Source: Marinobacter halodurans (GTDB lineage Bacteria; Pseudomonadota; Gammaproteobacteria; Pseudomonadales; Oleiphilaceae). Taken from it: a stretch of 64,000 nucleotides of DNA. The DNA lies in contig NZ_SJDL01000008.1 in NCBI RefSeq assembly GCF_004327985.1, positions 1 through 64,000 on the forward strand, given 5' to 3'. The notes beneath the pieces are model-generated. The model had not been told where the DNA came from. It searched no databases and saw nothing but the letters and a program-made list of their open reading frames with translations. The position numbers and the translations under genes were made by a program. Every line of letters begins with the position of its first letter. Position 1 is the first letter of the stretch. Of this stretch, positions 53,482 to 60,852 are shown one piece after another.

Positions 53482-53861
53482 AAGAGCTACGGACCGAAGA
53501 TTACCTTGAGCATATAGTGGATTCCTCGGGAGATATTCTGAGTTTCACCAACGGATTCACGCTGGAGGCATTTAAGGCCGATCTGCGGACCCAGAAAGCT
53601 GTTGTCATGAGCATCATTGAGATTGGCGAGGCGGCCACGAAGATCGCGGCAAGTGATCCGGATTTTGTTGCTCAGAATGATGGTTTGCCCTGGTCGCAAA
53701 TGCGGGGCATGAGGAACAGGATTGCTCACGGTTATTTCGATATTGACCTGGATATCGTCTGGCAGACTGTGGTCAGCGCAATTCCTACTCTTAACCGGCA
53801 GGCCGAAGACCTGCTTAACGAATTACGCGAGGGGCCGGAGCTCGGCCCTTCACCAAAATAA
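53478..53861 (+). CDS. hepT: HepT-type HEPN toxin
   Basis: A 127-residue HEPN-domain RNase toxin. The Rx4-6H active site is R79-x4-H84 in MRNRIAHGYF, and the following tyrosine is the usual modification target of MntA. It starts inside the end of mntA (ATGA). The first junction element of the small-gene array begins five bases after its stop, so this pair heads the array and could select for keeping it. Confidence 0.92.
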   Translation: MKELRTEDYLEHIVDSSGDILSFTNGFTLEAFKADLRTQKAVVMSIIEIGEAATKIAASDPDFVAQNDGLPWSQMRGMRNRIAHGYFDIDLDIVWQTVVSAIPTLNRQAEDLLNELREGPELGPSPK

Positions 53862-53889
53862 CGCAATGGAATCCGAGGGATATTGGTAA

Positions 53890-54060
53890 ATGAGCTTACA
53901 TAATGAGAAGAACTTAGCTGAACGCCTTGAAGATGCGGAGGTCACCGTAAGAGAGGCAATACAGTGGCTTAAAGATGGTGGCTCACTAGATGAAGAAGCC
54001 GAGCGCTCAGCCCATGATGCAATTCAAACTATCGTAAAGCTCCGGCGGGCTTGCGACTGA
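53890..54060 (+). CDS. Small helical protein, 56 aa
   Basis: It reads MSLHNEKNLAERLEDAEVTV and continues as a charged helix (REAIQWLKDGGSLDEEAE), ending RRACD. It is the first gene of the small-gene array, with the junction element 14 bases upstream. The part REAIQW...GG...AHDAI resembles the gene remnant at 61598-61833 (REAMDMNGG...ARDAI), so the two may be related. Function unknown. Confidence 0.6.
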   Translation: MSLHNEKNLAERLEDAEVTVREAIQWLKDGGSLDEEAERSAHDAIQTIVKLRRACD

Positions 54061-54077
54061 CATCGGAAAGCGAAGCT

Positions 54078-54269
54078 ATGAACGATAACAGGACACTTAT
54101 CCCTTTGATGGCCCTGTTTAGCATTGCCTTGGCCATTGTTGGCTTCGATGCAGGGGAACAGTACGGCACATTCGAAGCAGTGCTGTCGGCAGCCCCTGGA
54201 GTTGGGTTATTTGTACTTTGCGCTATCAAGGTCATCTGTGATGTTCGTCGTGACCGAGCGCGTCGTTAA
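54078..54269 (+). CDS. Small membrane protein, two spans, 63 aa
   Basis: Two hydrophobic segments (LIPLMALFSIALAIVGF and VLSAAPGVGLFVLCAIKVI) are followed by a basic tail (CDVRRDRARR). The start at 54078 fits the junction element ATCGGAAAGCG six bases upstream. No family recognised. Confidence 0.6.
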   Translation: MNDNRTLIPLMALFSIALAIVGFDAGEQYGTFEAVLSAAPGVGLFVLCAIKVICDVRRDRARR

Positions 54270-54283
54270 AAGGAATTCGAGCT

Positions 54284-54547
54284 ATGAGCAATCACCGGGT
54301 AATTGCGTTCCCCACGACTGATCTCGAAAGCGCTCCGGACATCCAGGCACTTGATGCCGCAAATGTTGATGGGCTTGGTAGGGAGTACCGAGATTCAGGT
54401 CTCGATGTGCACCTCAAAGATGCCCAACGACGTGGCGAAGAAATATGGGTGCCGATTGCGGGTCCCGGGGAACTGGAGACTGTTCAGCACTACTTCTCAC
54501 CCAAGGTCCGCTGGGTGTCTCGTGGTGAGATGCTGAAAAACCAATAG
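54284..54547 (+). CDS. Array protein of unknown function, 87 aa
   Basis: Soluble, acidic N-terminal half and a compact C-terminal half (EEIWVPIAGPGELETVQHYF). The junction element AAGGAATTCG is five bases before the start. No family recognised. Confidence 0.62.
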   Translation: MSNHRVIAFPTTDLESAPDIQALDAANVDGLGREYRDSGLDVHLKDAQRRGEEIWVPIAGPGELETVQHYFSPKVRWVSRGEMLKNQ

Positions 54548-54551
54548 CAAA

Positions 54552-54803
54552 ATGGAATTCGGGGAAATCGAAACGAGGAAGGGAAAGTGGGTAGATGCGA
54601 AGGTGTTTGCAGAGGCAATGGCAATACCTGAAACCGGAGTCATCCACAGCGAACTCATGCTGGGAAAGGACGAAAGAGGAAGCGAGATTCCTTTTGTATG
54701 TTTCTCAGCTGGACATGGCCGAGCCCAGTATCCGGAGAACGTGACTGAGGTCTTTGTGGAGGACCAGGATCGAAACCGTGGTTATCTCAAAACACCTTTG
54801 TAA
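54552..54803 (+). CDS. Array protein of unknown function, 83 aa
   Basis: The first codons MEFGE coincide with the junction element (ATGGAATTCGGGG), so the start either lies inside the element or is an internal codon such as the ATG at 54618. It is a soluble protein with a conserved-looking centre (SEIPFVCFSAGHGRAQYPEN). No family recognised. Confidence 0.55.
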   Translation: MEFGEIETRKGKWVDAKVFAEAMAIPETGVIHSELMLGKDERGSEIPFVCFSAGHGRAQYPENVTEVFVEDQDRNRGYLKTPL

Positions 54804-54834
54804 GCGCAATTTAACGGGATTGGAAATCGGACCA

Positions 54835-55152
54835 ATGACGATCGAAGAAGAGAAACGCCTCTATCGTGAAGCTCGAAAAGAGTATGCAGCGGTGTACCTT
54901 GTGGCCCTGGCCATTGTGGTTGTTGGCTTTGCAACGACAGAGCTTTTTAGTGCCGGATCATTGATTCCAACCACTGTACTGATTATTTGGGCATTAGGTA
55001 TCGCCAGATTCGGACGCAAGCAAGAGCAGTACCTGCTTGCGATCGAGCCGCAGGTCAACCAAATGGTCTCAGATGGGATCTCTGAGCATGAGGCCATGAA
55101 ACAACTGGGCTGCGACAAATTTTATTACAAGCCGTTTTGGGCGGTTTGCTGA
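54835..55152 (+). CDS. Small membrane protein, two spans, 105 aa
   Basis: A charged start (MTIEEEKRLYREARKEY) is followed by two hydrophobic segments (AVYLVALAIVVVGFATTELF and LIPTTVLIIWALGIARFG) and a soluble tail. The start is fixed by the junction element (54819-54830) four bases upstream. No family recognised. Confidence 0.65.
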   Translation: MTIEEEKRLYREARKEYAAVYLVALAIVVVGFATTELFSAGSLIPTTVLIIWALGIARFGRKQEQYLLAIEPQVNQMVSDGISEHEAMKQLGCDKFYYKPFWAVC

Positions 55153-55168
55153 TATTGGAAGACGGATC

Positions 55169-56089
55169 GTGAAGAGGAACGACATGGTGACCACTAAGCA
55201 GACAATATTGGCTCAGGCAGAGCGTGACTATCACCCTGAAATTGCCTCAGTTGACGACGAAGCCGTTGGGGTCATTGCAGCTCAGTCCGCATCCATGGCC
55301 GGTGCCGGGTCTCAACTCGACTACTGGTTCCCCCTAGATCAGCAGTGGGATCTACAGCAAGCGGCCCTCTACTGGACGGTATTTGCTGCTCAGGCCTTTC
55401 GTTTTTGGCGAATCAATGCGGACGGAGACAAAGAGAAGCTGCACTACGCGGGGGTCACCGGCTCGAATGCCATGCTCGCCATCATCAGGGATTGCTGGAA
55501 TACAGACGCTGCCTCGGCTATCAATTTTGATGCAGCTCGCTTCCAGGAGGCTGTAGCGGGGCTGCCCGCAATGTCCCCAAGGGTTGTTGTCGCAAATGAA
55601 CTATCGGCTGACTGGGCCCGGCTGAGAGCGATTGTGGGCGGTTTTATCCTGAAAGCTCAGAGCCAGGCACTGAGCGTTTCCGATGCAGCGGAGTTGGCCG
55701 TGGCTTTTCCCCGTGCATTCGAGGACCCGTACTTCAAGAAGGCCCAGCTGGCGGTGTCTGCCATTTCTGGTCTGGTTAAGTCGAAACACCCGGAAGCCCC
55801 TCATCCCGTTGGTCTGACAGCAATGGCCGACTATCAGGTGCCGCGGGTACTTCGTGCCCTCAAGGTACTGCAATACAGCGCTGACCTGGCCGATAAAGTG
55901 TCCCGGCACCAGCTCATTGATGCTGGTAGCGAGGAAGAGAATGCCATCCGGGCGGCCACGGTTCTCGCTGTCGAGCAGATCAGCCAGAGGGCAAACCTCT
56001 CTTCGGAGGTTATCGACAACCTGCTGTGGTCCTCACAGGAAGTGGCCGGGGATGAGTGCTTCCATCTGACTGAGACCACCTGTTACTGA
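55169..56089 (+). CDS. Queuosine salvage family protein (DUF2419, Qng1-like)
   Basis: A 306-residue protein whose second half carries the DUF2419 pattern: LTAMADYQVPRVLRALKVLQ, then GSEEENAIRAATVLAVEQI, then NLLWSSQ. The first half has QAALYWTVFAAQAFRFWR. Known members release queuine from queuosine 5'-monophosphate so it can be reused for tRNA modification. This is by far the largest gene of the array. Two starts compete: GTG 55169, four bases after the junction element, and ATG 55184 with GAGG upstream. Alternatively it could act on another modified nucleoside, since the plasmid context is unusual for salvage. Confidence 0.78.
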   Translation: MKRNDMVTTKQTILAQAERDYHPEIASVDDEAVGVIAAQSASMAGAGSQLDYWFPLDQQWDLQQAALYWTVFAAQAFRFWRINADGDKEKLHYAGVTGSNAMLAIIRDCWNTDAASAINFDAARFQEAVAGLPAMSPRVVVANELSADWARLRAIVGGFILKAQSQALSVSDAAELAVAFPRAFEDPYFKKAQLAVSAISGLVKSKHPEAPHPVGLTAMADYQVPRVLRALKVLQYSADLADKVSRHQLIDAGSEEENAIRAATVLAVEQISQRANLSSEVIDNLLWSSQEVAGDECFHLTETTCY

Positions 56090-56131
56090 CTTGGTGAAAA
56101 TGACACAAAAGCTGGTTGGAATCCGAGGAAG

Positions 56132-56377
56132 GTGAGTGAAATGCTAATAGTTGACGGTACTAATCCAGTTCTTACTCACGAGGACACGAAGGCACTTGCG
56201 GCGGCATCCGCATCCAGTCGAGGGTACGGAAGCCTGGGATTGCTCCGCATGGACCAAATCAGGCGCTCCGCTTTGCGCGTGAAAAGACCGGCAATGGCCG
56301 AGTGGTGCATGGCGATCATCAAGCGTGATGAAAACACGACTCTTCCTCGCGGTATCGCCCGCAAAACGTCCATTTGA
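56132..56377 (+). CDS. Array protein of unknown function, 81 aa
   Basis: A soluble, basic protein (SEMLIVDGTNPVLTHEDTK...). GTG at 56132 follows AGGAAG directly and is six bases after the junction element; ATG at 56141 is the alternative. No family recognised. Confidence 0.55.
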   Translation: MSEMLIVDGTNPVLTHEDTKALAAASASSRGYGSLGLLRMDQIRRSALRVKRPAMAEWCMAIIKRDENTTLPRGIARKTSI

Positions 56378-56393
56378 TTCATGGGAAACCGGC

Positions 56394-56558
56394 ATGAAAG
56401 CAGGCGAGAAAAAGATCTTCATCAAAAGCGGCAACGAAGTACGCCTAGTCGAGCGATCGGGTCAAGGTGACTGGGTTGTTGAGCGGACCAGAGGTGCCTC
56501 GAAGGGCAAGCGTATGATCTGTCCAGAACGGGCCCTAGTTGGTTCACCGGATGCGTAA
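56394..56558 (+). CDS. Small basic protein, 54 aa
   Basis: MKAGEKKIFIKSGNEVRLVE continues with a short beta-rich sequence (SGQGDWVVERTRGASKGKRM). The start is one base after the junction element ATGGGAAACCGG. It could be a small SH3- or KOW-like fold; no family recognised. Confidence 0.6.
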   Translation: MKAGEKKIFIKSGNEVRLVERSGQGDWVVERTRGASKGKRMICPERALVGSPDA

Positions 56559-56584
56559 CTGATTATTGGAATCCGGGGAGACGT

Positions 56585-56791
56585 ATGTTTACACAGCTTT
56601 TCAAATCAACGCTTCTTTATCTTTTGGTGGGCACCATCCTGGTGGGCGTGTTTGCCCTAGCAGACGATCCCTGGGTCCGGGCCTCATGCTTCGTGTTAGG
56701 CGTCATATTGGTTGGGGGCTCAATTTTCATCGGATTCAGAGATAGCTCCCGTTTCTTTATCGACGCCCTCCGCAATGAGAGTGATCAGTGA
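56585..56791 (+). CDS. Small membrane protein, two spans, 68 aa
   Basis: Hydrophobic segments LLYLLVGTILVGVFALA and RASCFVLGVILVGGSIFIGF with a short charged tail. The junction element (56565-56576) and GGGGAG precede the start. Its stop TGA overlaps the next junction element. Confidence 0.62.
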   Translation: MFTQLFKSTLLYLLVGTILVGVFALADDPWVRASCFVLGVILVGGSIFIGFRDSSRFFIDALRNESDQ

Positions 56792-56817
56792 TATTGGAAC
56801 CCGGAACGGGGAAAAAA

Positions 56818-57189
56818 ATGATGCGGATGAAGTGCTTTCTGGCAGTTTTTATAACAATGCTCGCCGGGTGCGACCAGGTGCAGGACGTCATGGCGAAACA
56901 GCCGAAGCCGAATGTGATGCTAGGCGCCGGGATCGAGGTTCAGGTTGGCGACAACCAAACCGCAAAAGTTTTCGGCCCTGACTTATGTGAAACGGGATTC
57001 GGCGATGACGACCCTAGCGATGATGTGCCTGGCTGCACCCTGCTTACAGGCAACGACCAGGTTCAGGTAACCCTTCTTGTTGATGGAAGAAAGCTGCGAG
57101 AAACCTGGGCTGTCACCAGAGACAACGACCGCTACACCCTTGCTCGACCGAATGGCTATCTCATTCGTAACCCTGGGCCGCACAATTAA
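56818..57189 (+). CDS. Small predicted lipoprotein, 123 aa
   Basis: The lipoprotein signal MMRMKCFLAVFITMLAGC has its lipobox Cys at 18. The mature part is small and acidic with two more cysteines (PDLCETG and PGCTLL). The start at 56818 has GGGG upstream and lies 13 bases after the junction element (56793-56804). No family recognised. It would be placed in the outer or inner membrane. Confidence 0.65.
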   Translation: MMRMKCFLAVFITMLAGCDQVQDVMAKQPKPNVMLGAGIEVQVGDNQTAKVFGPDLCETGFGDDDPSDDVPGCTLLTGNDQVQVTLLVDGRKLRETWAVTRDNDRYTLARPNGYLIRNPGPHN

Positions 57190-57207
57190 CAAGATTGGAA
57201 ACCGGAT

Positions 57208-57606
57208 ATGAATACAGGACCAGCAATTTATAAGCCCGAGAAGCCCCACCCCGTTCTGCTTGCTGGAATGGTTTCTGGGTTCCTCGGCGCAGTGATGGAG
57301 AGCTTTCTCCTGCTCGCGGTATTTGTGATCTGCATGGCGTGGTGGCTCCCGAACAAACTCAAGCCAAGCCTGCTTCGCAAGCATGAAGACAACATCGAGG
57401 GCGAGATAATCAACCTGGGGAAGATTGAAATACCCTTGGCCGAGTGCTCGATGGGCACCACGAAATTCCACTATTTCCACCGGGGCTTGCCCCAGGTCAC
57501 ACAATTGGTCACTGCAAGAGATCCAGAAACGGGTGCCTTGAGCCAATACCTTTTGATCACTCGGTTAAACGGCCATACGCATCTGCACCCGATCATCGAA
57601 AACTGA
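57208..57606 (+). CDS. Array membrane protein, 132 aa
   Basis: One membrane segment (AVMESFLLLAVFVICMAWWL) near residues 30-50, then a soluble domain of about 80 residues. The junction element (57194-57205) is two bases before the start. No family recognised. Confidence 0.62.
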   Translation: MNTGPAIYKPEKPHPVLLAGMVSGFLGAVMESFLLLAVFVICMAWWLPNKLKPSLLRKHEDNIEGEIINLGKIEIPLAECSMGTTKFHYFHRGLPQVTQLVTARDPETGALSQYLLITRLNGHTHLHPIIEN

Positions 57607-57622
57607 CATTGGAAACCGATAG

Positions 57623-57994
57623 ATGTCTACGAATCTTGATACTGGCGTGCTGATTTCGCAAACCACCCAGGGCGAATATATGATCCGAATCGAAACTCCG
57701 GAGGGAACCCAAGAGGCCTTGCTGTCACCGGAAGAGTTTGCGAAGGCGGTCACAGGAAAGTACGCCCGGGGCAAAGCCGGCGGCAGAATCGAAGGGCAAT
57801 CAGATCTTTCCTCCAATCTGGTTAGACGACTGGGAGAAGTCGCGGTGATAGCAGCCGATCGAGCCATTGAATTGGGAAAGTGGGCTGGAGACCAAAATAG
57901 GGGCCAGTTTATTGCGATGATGGTAGATGCTCTCAAACGAATACCAGAAAGCGTTCGTGACACCTCGACACAGCGCTTCATCGACAAACACTGA
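57623..57994 (+). CDS. Array protein of unknown function, 123 aa
   Basis: A soluble protein with a beta-rich first third (MIRIETPEGTQEALLSPEEF) and a helical rest. The junction element (57608-57618) is four bases before the start. No family recognised. Confidence 0.62.
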   Translation: MSTNLDTGVLISQTTQGEYMIRIETPEGTQEALLSPEEFAKAVTGKYARGKAGGRIEGQSDLSSNLVRRLGEVAVIAADRAIELGKWAGDQNRGQFIAMMVDALKRIPESVRDTSTQRFIDKH

Positions 57995-58006
57995 TGGGCG
58001 TGGCGT

Positions 58007-58243
58007 ATGGCCTTGTTCAGGCATGACGAAAGATGGATCACGAGGGAGAAATTCGATCTGAGCATAGAGGATCTTCCTGGCGGTGAAGCCGGAGTCAGGC
58101 TGACGATCGACGACGCAGGAACGTTGTCCAACATGGCCGAGAACTCTCTCACCCAGAACGCGGCCATTGCAATTGCACAGCAGCTTCAGGACCTTGGCTT
58201 TAATGTGGTCATGCCCGTCGCTGAAATTGAAAGCAAAGAATAG
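58007..58243 (+). CDS. Array protein, paralogue of the gene at 58988, 78 aa
   Basis: The core SIEDLPGGEAGVRLTIDDAG, then NAAIAIAQQLQDLGFNVV is closely matched by the gene at 58988-59203. This copy has an N-terminal extension (MALFRHDERWITREKFD). No clear junction element precedes it; only a short GATGGG is seen. Function unknown. Confidence 0.65.
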   Translation: MALFRHDERWITREKFDLSIEDLPGGEAGVRLTIDDAGTLSNMAENSLTQNAAIAIAQQLQDLGFNVVMPVAEIESKE

Positions 58244-58257
58244 TTGGAAACCGAAAA

Positions 58258-58482
58258 ATGGCGTCAAAGCGAATGACAGCCAGCTCTAAGGGCTTCCATC
58301 AGGGAGTGGTTTATTCAGCTGGAATCATCGTTAGCCAGTTTGATCAGCCTGGCGATGCCAAAGACCTGCTCGTGTCTGCTGGGGTATCAAGAGCCTTGGC
58401 CGTTAAGGCCGGTTGTGATGATTCTGACCTTGAAATCATTGACATGGCAGGCGCATGGCCAAAAATCTCGAACGACTCATAG
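58258..58482 (+). CDS. Array protein of unknown function, 74 aa
   Basis: A small soluble protein (MASKRMTASSKGFHQGVVYS...) with a helical end. The junction element GTTGGAAACCG overlaps the previous stop TAG and is four bases before this start. No family recognised. Confidence 0.6.
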   Translation: MASKRMTASSKGFHQGVVYSAGIIVSQFDQPGDAKDLLVSAGVSRALAVKAGCDDSDLEIIDMAGAWPKISNDS

Positions 58483-58500
58483 AAGCCCGGGAGAGAGTCA

Positions 58501-58743
58501 ATGACACACCCGTTTGTAGATTAAGAAGACGTTCGACCCGAAGTTGATCATGACGGCAATGCCATTGCTCATGGAGATCTTATTGAAATCATCTCTCGCG
58601 GTTTTGTGTTTCACGCATAAGTTGACGACAACTCGGCAGAACATGCTGTGCCGGCCCGTCAGAAGTACGTTGATAACGAACAGTGGTTCGATGCCCTGAA
58701 CTGGGATGCAGCAAAACTGTTGAAGAAAGCCGGCAGAAACTAG
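58501..58743 (+). pseudogene. Small gene interrupted by two in-frame TAA codons
   Basis: From ATG 58501 one frame of 81 codons reads as a normal soluble protein (MTHPFVD, then EDVRPEVDHDGNAIAHGDLI, then VDDNSAEHAVPARQKYVDNE...KKAGRN). TAA codons at codon 8 (after VD) and codon 40 (after FHA) interrupt it. Single C-to-T or G-to-T changes from CAA or GAA would explain both. GGGAGAG precedes the ATG. It looks like a recently decayed gene. Confidence 0.6.
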
Positions 58744-58760
58744 ATGGGTATTCAGGATCT

Positions 58761-58952
58761 ATGACTAGTAAGGAAGAAGACGCGTACCTCCGTGGGATAT
58801 TGTTCGCTTTGTCGATGCTAGATCCCAAGTCTACCGAATACGAACAAATAGTAGCGCAAGCAGGAGGTTTTCAGCTCTTACTTTCAGTAGCCGAAGAGTA
58901 CGACCAAGAGCATTTGAATCTTGCAATACAGAAAGAAGGTGAGCGTACTTAG
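58761..58952 (+). CDS. Small helical array protein, 63 aa
   Basis: MTSKEEDAYLRGILFALSML continues as a helical, acidic protein. A degenerate junction element (ATGGGTATTCAGG, 58744-58756) is five bases before the start. No family recognised. Confidence 0.58.
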   Translation: MTSKEEDAYLRGILFALSMLDPKSTEYEQIVAQAGGFQLLLSVAEEYDQEHLNLAIQKEGERT

Positions 58953-58987
58953 GGCCTGAACACAGTGAAGATCGGGAGTCAGTCAAA

Positions 58988-59203
58988 ATGGCGAAATTAA
59001 ACCTGAGCATAACCGATTTACCTGGCGGCGAAGCCGGAGTGAGTCTAAAGATCGACAACGCAGGCTCGCTATCAAGTATGGACGAAAACACGGTTGCGCA
59101 GAATGCGGCTATCGCAGTAGCCATCCAACTTCGAGAGATGGGCTTTAAAGTTGAGGTACCTGCTACCGAAACTGGAGAGTCCCCTGATCAAACTACGAGA
59201 TGA
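58988..59203 (+). CDS. Array protein, paralogue of the gene at 58007, 71 aa
   Basis: MAKLNLSITDLPGGEAGVSL, then NAAIAVAIQLREMGFKVEV matches the 58007-58243 protein through most of its length. GGGAG lies upstream. A clear junction element is lacking. The pair shows that array genes duplicate and diverge. Confidence 0.65.
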   Translation: MAKLNLSITDLPGGEAGVSLKIDNAGSLSSMDENTVAQNAAIAVAIQLREMGFKVEVPATETGESPDQTTR

Positions 59204-59239
59204 AACAGACTACAATGTGACGCCGTTTGGAGAGTGAAT

Positions 59240-59386
59240 ATGTACCGGAACAGATTTGCGGCAGTGATCCTGGGGGCAGTCTTGGTTACCGGTTTTCTAC
59301 CACTGCTAGCCACTAGTTGGCTTTCTGGTCGAGATGTTCAGCACGAGTTGGCTGAGACCTGCATCGATCTTTGGCGTAACAACTGA
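59240..59386 (+). CDS. Small membrane or secreted protein, 48 aa
   Basis: MYRNRFAAVILGAVLVTGFL continues with PLLATSWLSG and a polar tail, so it is a single-span or signal-like protein. A degenerate junction element (TTTGGAGAGTG) precedes the ATG by three bases. Its TGA overlaps the next element. Confidence 0.55.
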   Translation: MYRNRFAAVILGAVLVTGFLPLLATSWLSGRDVQHELAETCIDLWRNN

Positions 59387-59399
59387 TTGGAATTCGCCA

Positions 59400-59579
59400 A
59401 TGAGCAAAGAAACAGAGGCAGGTTACGACGCGGTACGATGTGCTATTTGCAGGAGCGTCCTCGATTCGGCTCCCGAGCATCGAAACCTCGGAGGGGATTG
59501 CCTGATGTGCATGGCTGCGTGTGGCGATCCTGATGCCATTGCGGAGCTTGAACGAGTGCGGAGCAAACCAGCGCTTTAA
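59400..59579 (+). CDS. Small zinc-ribbon-like protein, 59 aa
   Basis: Two cysteine pairs, RCAICRSVLD and DCLMCMAACG, suggest a treble-clef or zinc-ribbon fold. The junction element (59386-59396) is three bases before the start. No family recognised. Confidence 0.62.
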   Translation: MSKETEAGYDAVRCAICRSVLDSAPEHRNLGGDCLMCMAACGDPDAIAELERVRSKPAL

Positions 59580-59605
59580 ACCCACACCAGTAATTGGAAT
59601 CCAGA

Positions 59606-59929
59606 ATGTCAGTCATGAGTGAGAGTAAAAACAGCATCTATAACCTATCCAGGGATTACGGAAAGTTGTTCCGCTTGATCTGTGGTGGCCACCGGATTGC
59701 TGCATGGGCCGATACGTTCAGCATGAAGGATGCCGATGGAACCCCGTATCGCGACATTTGCGAGGTTAGAAGATCCGGAGATTACGAGATCATGATTTCT
59801 GCTCGCGGTACCGGATATGGAAATGTCTGGCCCTTCATGAAGGAAGAAGGAACAGAACAGGATGTGTTCGAGAAGACGTGCAAGGGCTGCAACCTTGAGT
59901 GGATTGATCCGGTTCCGGCTGCCGAATAG
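59606..59929 (+). CDS. Array protein of unknown function, 107 aa
   Basis: A soluble protein (MSVMSESKNSIYNLSRDYGK...) with a CKGC pair near the end (TCKGCNLEWID). The junction element (59593-59604) is one base before the start. No family recognised. Confidence 0.62.
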   Translation: MSVMSESKNSIYNLSRDYGKLFRLICGGHRIAAWADTFSMKDADGTPYRDICEVRRSGDYEIMISARGTGYGNVWPFMKEEGTEQDVFEKTCKGCNLEWIDPVPAAE

Positions 59930-59951
59930 CTTAATGCGGGAAAGCGAAACC

Positions 59952-60020
59952 GTGACCGAAAAGCAAACCAGCAAAAGCCAGTTAGAGTATGATTTTTACT
60001 CAGCTCTGACTACCAACTAG
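59952..60020 (+). pseudogene. Truncated duplicate of the array gene at 61861
   Basis: The GTG-started 22-codon frame reads VTEKQTSKSQLEYDFYSAL, then TTN and a stop. The gene at 61861 begins MTEKRASKNQFELDFYSAL, so this is a 5' fragment of a paralogue. A degenerate junction element (59934-59946) precedes it. Confidence 0.7.
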
Positions 60021-60229
60021 CGAAACCCCTCCCTCACCATCCCTCATTTATTATCCGGCGTATCACTGTCGCCAATGGCTATTGGCATCATTCCGGAACT
60101 GCAAGTACACGGTCCTTTTGACTCGGGAAGGATATTATCGCATGGCGTCATTGAACGCGTTTCCATAAAAAAGTAGACATATATGGCTGATTTGCTAGTC
60201 TTGGGTAGACAGATATGACAGGAAAATGA

Positions 60230-60625
60230 ATGACGCCATTTCATACGATCGCACGCGGCAAAGGCTGGAGACTGGCCGAAATCGGAAAACTATGGGGAAT
60301 CAGCGAGCGGCAAATGAGCAGGGTTGCTAACCGGCCCTCAAGGAAGGATCTGGATGCTGTCCGCGGATTACCAAACAGGCTTGAGGATTCTCAATCGGGA
60401 GGAACTATGAGGGTAAATTTGACAGTCAACCACCACCCTTCGGGGCGCTTGACCCTTAAAGAGCAAACACCGGCCGATCGGCAACCCCGGGATTGTGACG
60501 GCGATCTCTTTGGTAATATGGACCCGGCTTCATTTTACCGAGCCGTGGCACAAAGAATTGCGGATCTGCAGGGACCTGGTGTGGAAGTGCTCTATAAAGA
60601 TTCAGCTGACGCTGAAGCGAAGTGA
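60230..60625 (+). CDS. Small HTH-like protein, 131 aa
   Basis: The N-terminal 45 residues (GWRLAEIGKLWGISERQMSR, then VANRPSRKDLDAVRGLPN) look like a helix-turn-helix. The C-terminal part is polar with a helical end. AGGA precedes the ATG. About 210 bases without a firm gene lie before it, so it may have its own promoter. It is the only DNA-binding candidate inside the array. Confidence 0.62.
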   Translation: MTPFHTIARGKGWRLAEIGKLWGISERQMSRVANRPSRKDLDAVRGLPNRLEDSQSGGTMRVNLTVNHHPSGRLTLKEQTPADRQPRDCDGDLFGNMDPASFYRAVAQRIADLQGPGVEVLYKDSADAEAK

Positions 60626-60637
60626 CAGGAGCAGGGT

Positions 60638-60823
60638 ATGCGAACGAAGAGTGTCGACATTGGCATTACGATCATTGGACTTACCATCTTTTTGGGCGTC
60701 CAATTTTTGAGCTCAGTGCCAATGCCTTGGTGGCTGTTCTTCACTGTCATCGCTGTATCGGCGGTCGCATCAATCGCGCATTCCGTACTGTTAGTGCGCT
60801 GTTCCAAATCCAATATCGAGTAG
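60638..60823 (+). CDS. Small membrane protein, two spans, 61 aa
   Basis: Segments VDIGITIIGLTIFLGVQFL and WWLFFTVIAVSAVASIAHSV, with a short tail. AGGAGCAGGG precedes the ATG. There is no clear junction element. No family recognised. Confidence 0.6.
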   Translation: MRTKSVDIGITIIGLTIFLGVQFLSSVPMPWWLFFTVIAVSAVASIAHSVLLVRCSKSNIE

Positions 60824-60852
60824 CTTTAGGAAGATTATCAGAGGGTAGTGTT

